A stretch of 8,282 nt of DNA, taken from QHCF01 sp003244275. GTDB taxonomy: Bacteria > Actinomycetota > Acidimicrobiia > Acidimicrobiales > QHCF01. The stretch spans positions 1 through 8,282 of the forward strand of contig DAIROT010000077.1 of assembly GCA_036806345.1 (NCBI GenBank). Reading direction: 5' to 3'. Made by a program: the position numbers and the translations under genes. Every line of letters begins with the position of its first letter. Positions within the stretch are counted from its first letter, which is position 1. Of this stretch, positions 6,357 to 8,282 are shown one piece after another. The notes under the pieces are model-generated. The model did no database searches, was not told the origin of the DNA, and saw only the letters and a list, made by a program, of their open reading frames with translations.

Positions 6357-7353
6357 AGACCTGGCCATCGACCTGGGAACGGCCAACACCTTGGTTTACG
6401 CGCGGGGCAAGGGAATCGTCCTCAACGAGCCGACGGTCATCGCCTTCAACGCTCGTACCGAAGAGGTGCTGGCCATGGGCCAGGAGGCATGGCAGATGAT
6501 TGGGCGTACGCCCGGTTACATCGTGGCCGTCCGGCCCTTGCGCAAGGGCGCCATCACCGATTTCGACATCACTCAGCGCATGATCCGCCTGCTGCTCCAG
6601 CGCAGCGGGGTGTCTCGCTACAACCGCCCGCGGGTGCTGATCTGCGTCCCCTCGGCCATCACCGAGGTGGAACGGCGAGCCGTCGAGGAAGCCGCCCGCC
6701 GGGCCGGCGCGGCCGGGGCATACCTGATCGAACAGCCCATGGCGGCAGCCATCGGAGCCGGCCTGCCCATCGACGAGCCCCGCGGCAACATGGTCATCGA
6801 CATCGGCGGGGGCACCACGGAGTCGGCGGTCATCTCCCTGGGTGGGATCGTTGCCCTGGAACCCCTGCGAGTGGGTGGCTTTGACCTGGATGCCGCCATC
6901 CAGACCTATGTGCGCCGGGAATACGGCATTGCCATCGGCGAGCGCACCGCCGAGGAGATCAAGCTGGCCATCGGGACGGCCCTGCCTCTGGAGAACGAGG
7001 TCAAGGCCGAGGTCCGGGGCCGAGACCTCATGTCCGGGTTGCCCAAGACGGTGATCCTCTCGCCGGCCGAGATCCGCCAGGCCACCGAGGAGCACATCGG
7101 GGCGATCGTCGACTCCGTGATCAAGTGCCTGGGCAAGGCCCCACCCGAGCTGGCTCAGGATCTGATTCTCGAGGGCATCCATCTGACGGGCGGCGGCGGG
7201 ATGCTGCCCGGTCTGGCCCAGCGGTTCTCGCAGGAGACGGACACGCCCGTATCGGTGGTCGAGGCTCCCCTCGAGTGTGTGGCGCTGGGCGCCGGGCGCT
7301 GCCTGGAGGCATTCGACTCACTCAAGGTGATGTTCATGGGTGCAGAGCGATGA
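6316..7353 (+). CDS. mreB: Rod-shape determining actin homologue MreB/Mrl
   Basis: A bacterial actin that polymerises on the inner face of the membrane and guides lateral wall synthesis. The 345 residues match the family's usual length. Actin ATPase motifs are in order: phosphate 1 AIDLGTANTLVY (17-28), connect 1 EQPMAAAIGAGLP (139-151) with the likely catalytic E139, phosphate 2 VIDIGGGTTESAVIS (160-174), and adenosine LTGGGGMLPGL (290-300). The N-terminal RDLAIDLGTANT and RPRVLICVPSAITEVERRAV are diagnostic. ATG 6316 is taken as start; GTG 6337 is an alternative only seven codons later. The upstream small gene runs 41 nt into it, suggesting coupling to moaE and that gene. No mreC, mreD, pbp2 or rodA follows, so this copy sits apart from a classical mre operon. 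Its 3' end overlaps the convergent HEAT gene by 20 bp. Confidence 0.95.
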   Translation: MRGAGSAVEGGLARDLAIDLGTANTLVYARGKGIVLNEPTVIAFNARTEEVLAMGQEAWQMIGRTPGYIVAVRPLRKGAITDFDITQRMIRLLLQRSGVSRYNRPRVLICVPSAITEVERRAVEEAARRAGAAGAYLIEQPMAAAIGAGLPIDEPRGNMVIDIGGGTTESAVISLGGIVALEPLRVGGFDLDAAIQTYVRREYGIAIGERTAEEIKLAIGTALPLENEVKAEVRGRDLMSGLPKTVILSPAEIRQATEEHIGAIVDSVIKCLGKAPPELAQDLILEGIHLTGGGGMLPGLAQRFSQETDTPVSVVEAPLECVALGAGRCLEAFDSLKVMFMGAER

Positions 7354-8002
7354 GGTCCTCCGCGGCCTGACGCACCTGCCAATCTCGGTCGCTGAGTGCC
7401 CGCTGCAGGGCGGCCTCCACCTCTGGTCCCTCAAACGGGGCGAGGGCGAGCACCGCTCGTCGGCGAATGGCCGGCCGGTCGCCGAGAGCATGCAGGATGG
7501 TCGCGAGCCCTCGGTCGTCCCCGACGGCACCCAGGGCAGCCACCGCCGATTCCCGGCAGGCCGCCTCGGGGTGATCGGCAGCCACCTCGACCAGGGCCGG
7601 GACCGATCCCCGATCCTCGCGCTCGCCCAGGGCCCACGCCGCCACTTCGACCACCGCCGGGTCCTGATCGCCAAGGGCCGGCGCCGGGTCGGCGTCGAGC
7701 ACGGCGGCCGCCAGCTCACAGCCCCTTCGCCTCACGGCGGCGGCTGGATCGCACAGAGCACCGGCCACATCGGCGCCAGTCAGGGCGCCGCTGCGCATGA
7801 GAGCCCCCAGGGCGGTGGCCCGTACCCCTGGTGCAGGATCGTTCAGGTAGGTCCTGATGGTCCCTTCGTCGCCGCTGTGCCCGGCCAAGGCCACCCGGCG
7901 TCGACGCCTGGCCACCTCGATCGCCCCCTCGGTGAGAGGTCCCTCAGTGGGAGGCCCCTCAGTGGGAGGCCCCTCAGTGGGAGGCCCCTCAGTGGGAGGC
8001 AT
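7334..8002 (-). CDS. HEAT-repeat protein with optional PPTEG-repeat N-terminus
   Basis: 222 residues from ATG 8002, or 193 from GTG 7915. The body is a run of about six HEAT/PBS-lyase-like helical pairs, with phase markers DPAPGVRATALGAL (55-68), DPAAAVRRRGCELAA (85-99), DPAVVEVAAWALGE (114-127), HPEAACRESAVAALGAVGD (144-162), RPAIRRRAVLALAPF (176-190) and DRDWQVRQAAEDLIAL (205-220). Such solenoids bind other proteins; no catalytic residues are expected. The start is ambiguous. ATG 8002 overlaps the upstream gene by 14 nt, lacks a Shine-Dalgarno and adds five PPTEG/PLTEG repeats (2-26). GTG 7915 has GAGGGG 9 nt upstream and gives a protein beginning with the basic run ARRRRRVALAGHSGD, which I think more likely. 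No signal peptide or membrane segment. Tail-to-tail overlap of 20 bp with mreB. Confidence 0.82.
   Translation of the reverse strand: MPPTEGPPTEGPPTEGPPTEGPLTEGAIEVARRRRRVALAGHSGDEGTIRTYLNDPAPGVRATALGALMRSGALTGADVAGALCDPAAAVRRRGCELAAAVLDADPAPALGDQDPAVVEVAAWALGEREDRGSVPALVEVAADHPEAACRESAVAALGAVGDDRGLATILHALGDRPAIRRRAVLALAPFEGPEVEAALQRALSDRDWQVRQAAEDLIALHP
7925..7930 (-). promoter_or_regulatory. Shine-Dalgarno that supports the internal GTG start of the HEAT gene
   Basis: The minus strand reads GAGGGG, then 9 nt, then GTG 7915. This is a far better ribosome site than anything in front of ATG 8002. It falls at the edge of the degenerate fifth copy of the 15-bp repeat, and equivalent GAGGGG sequences occur in the other units. 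Confidence 0.5.
7926..8000. repeat. 15-bp tandem repeat at the start of the HEAT gene
   Basis: The plus-strand unit CCCTCAGTGGGAGGC is perfect at 7941-7955, 7956-7970, 7971-7985 and 7986-8000; 7926-7940 is a copy with three changes. In the HEAT frame the units code PPTEG. In the frame of the upstream gene the first unit codes ASH and a TGA stop. Each minus-strand unit therefore holds TGAGGGG, a stop for one gene and a Shine-Dalgarno-like run for the next. Confidence 0.95.
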
Positions 8003-8282
8003 GGACGAGCATCTGCACGAGCAGGAATGCCACCGTGCTCAGCACCACCGCAACCGCGGTTCCCATCACGCCGGCCATGCCCACCAGCAAGACGGCCGAG
8101 CGCAGCCGGCCAGCCGCGGCGGGAGTGGCGTTCGAGCTCCGAGGCAGGTGGCGACCTCTGGCGGCAACCGGTCCACTGGGTGAAGGTGGTGATCCGATTG
8201 GCGGCACGACTGGGATGGCCGGAGTCTCGACGTCGAACAGGTGAGCCGGAGCTGGTGGCGGGGCTGGCGGTAGAGCCGGAGC
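7989..8282 (-). CDS. Partial Pro/Ala-rich protein with C-terminal membrane helix
   Basis: The minus frame ending with TGA at 7989-7991 is open to the window edge (98 codons, no upstream stop), so this is probably the C-terminal part of a longer gene; a GTG at 8207 is a possible but not necessary internal start. The visible part is a Pro/Ala-rich, likely disordered stretch (APALPPAPPPAPAHLFDVE and on), a basic patch RGRHLPRSS, then one long hydrophobic helix beginning AGRLRSAVLLVGMAGVMGTA and ending QMLVHASH. That suggests a cytoplasmic or linker region tethered by a C-terminal membrane helix. The family is unknown. Its end overlaps the HEAT ATG 8002 by 14 nt, so the two may be co-transcribed. 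Confidence 0.6.
   Translation of the reverse strand, partial: APALPPAPPPAPAHLFDVETPAIPVVPPIGSPPSPSGPVAARGRHLPRSSNATPAAAGRLRSAVLLVGMAGVMGTAVAVVLSTVAFLLVQMLVHASH

Noticed and set aside
5866..7182. 438-codon minus-strand frame across moaE and mreB
   Set aside because: It is antisense to two clearly recognised genes and runs through the N gap; no motifs.

Overview
The window looks like a draft-genome piece (two N-runs) from a high-GC actinobacterium. A WhiB-family regulator and a Zincin_2/DUF2342 protein are both hallmarks of that phylum. The N-terminal 'PW-LPPEDRLWRHPSE' motif in the second HtrA-like protein, the gene mix and the frequent GTG/TTG starts make me favour the class Acidimicrobiia. 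That class assignment is inference, not proof.

Layout. On the left, two minus-strand genes encode a WhiB-like Fe-S regulator (start near 1187) and, downstream, a glutamate formimidoyltransferase (52-861). Divergent from whiB is an intact membrane-anchored HtrA/DegP-type serine protease (1289-2572), followed by a small conserved-looking hypothetical protein (2617-2910). A 13-bp tandem repeat array, broken by a 100-N gap, fills the space up to a convergent minus-strand pair: a catalytically degenerate HtrA-like PDZ protein (4360-5655) followed by a DUF2342/Zincin_2 metalloprotease-like protein (3118-4299). Divergent from that pair is a plus-strand run: moaE (5718-6218), a small gene interrupted by a 23-N gap (6215-6356), and mreB (6316-7353), all with overlapping ends. 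A minus-strand HEAT-repeat protein overlaps the mreB 3' end, and upstream of it is the C-terminal part of a Pro/Ala-rich protein with a terminal membrane segment, cut by the window edge.

How the parts relate. Two envelope proteases/pseudoproteases and one protease-like protein sit close together. One HtrA has a full His-Asp-Ser triad. Its neighbour has lost His and Ser but keeps the fold signature and the PDZ. The DUF2342 protein has Ser where the first His of HExxH is expected. moaE, the small gene and mreB look translationally coupled although their known roles (molybdopterin synthesis, cell shape) are unrelated.

The most unusual feature is an excess of short, near-perfect tandem repeats at five places in 8.3 kb: 19 bp at the whiB stop, 15 bp in the htrA N-terminus, 13 bp between convergent genes, about 14 bp after the pseudo-HtrA gene, and 15 bp at the start of the HEAT gene. 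Those inside coding sequence have periods divisible by three; those at gene ends do not. The 13-bp array supplies the stop codons of both flanking genes and carries a perfect Shine-Dalgarno core in every unit. I see no CRISPR, transposase, phage gene, tRNA or rRNA, and no defence system.
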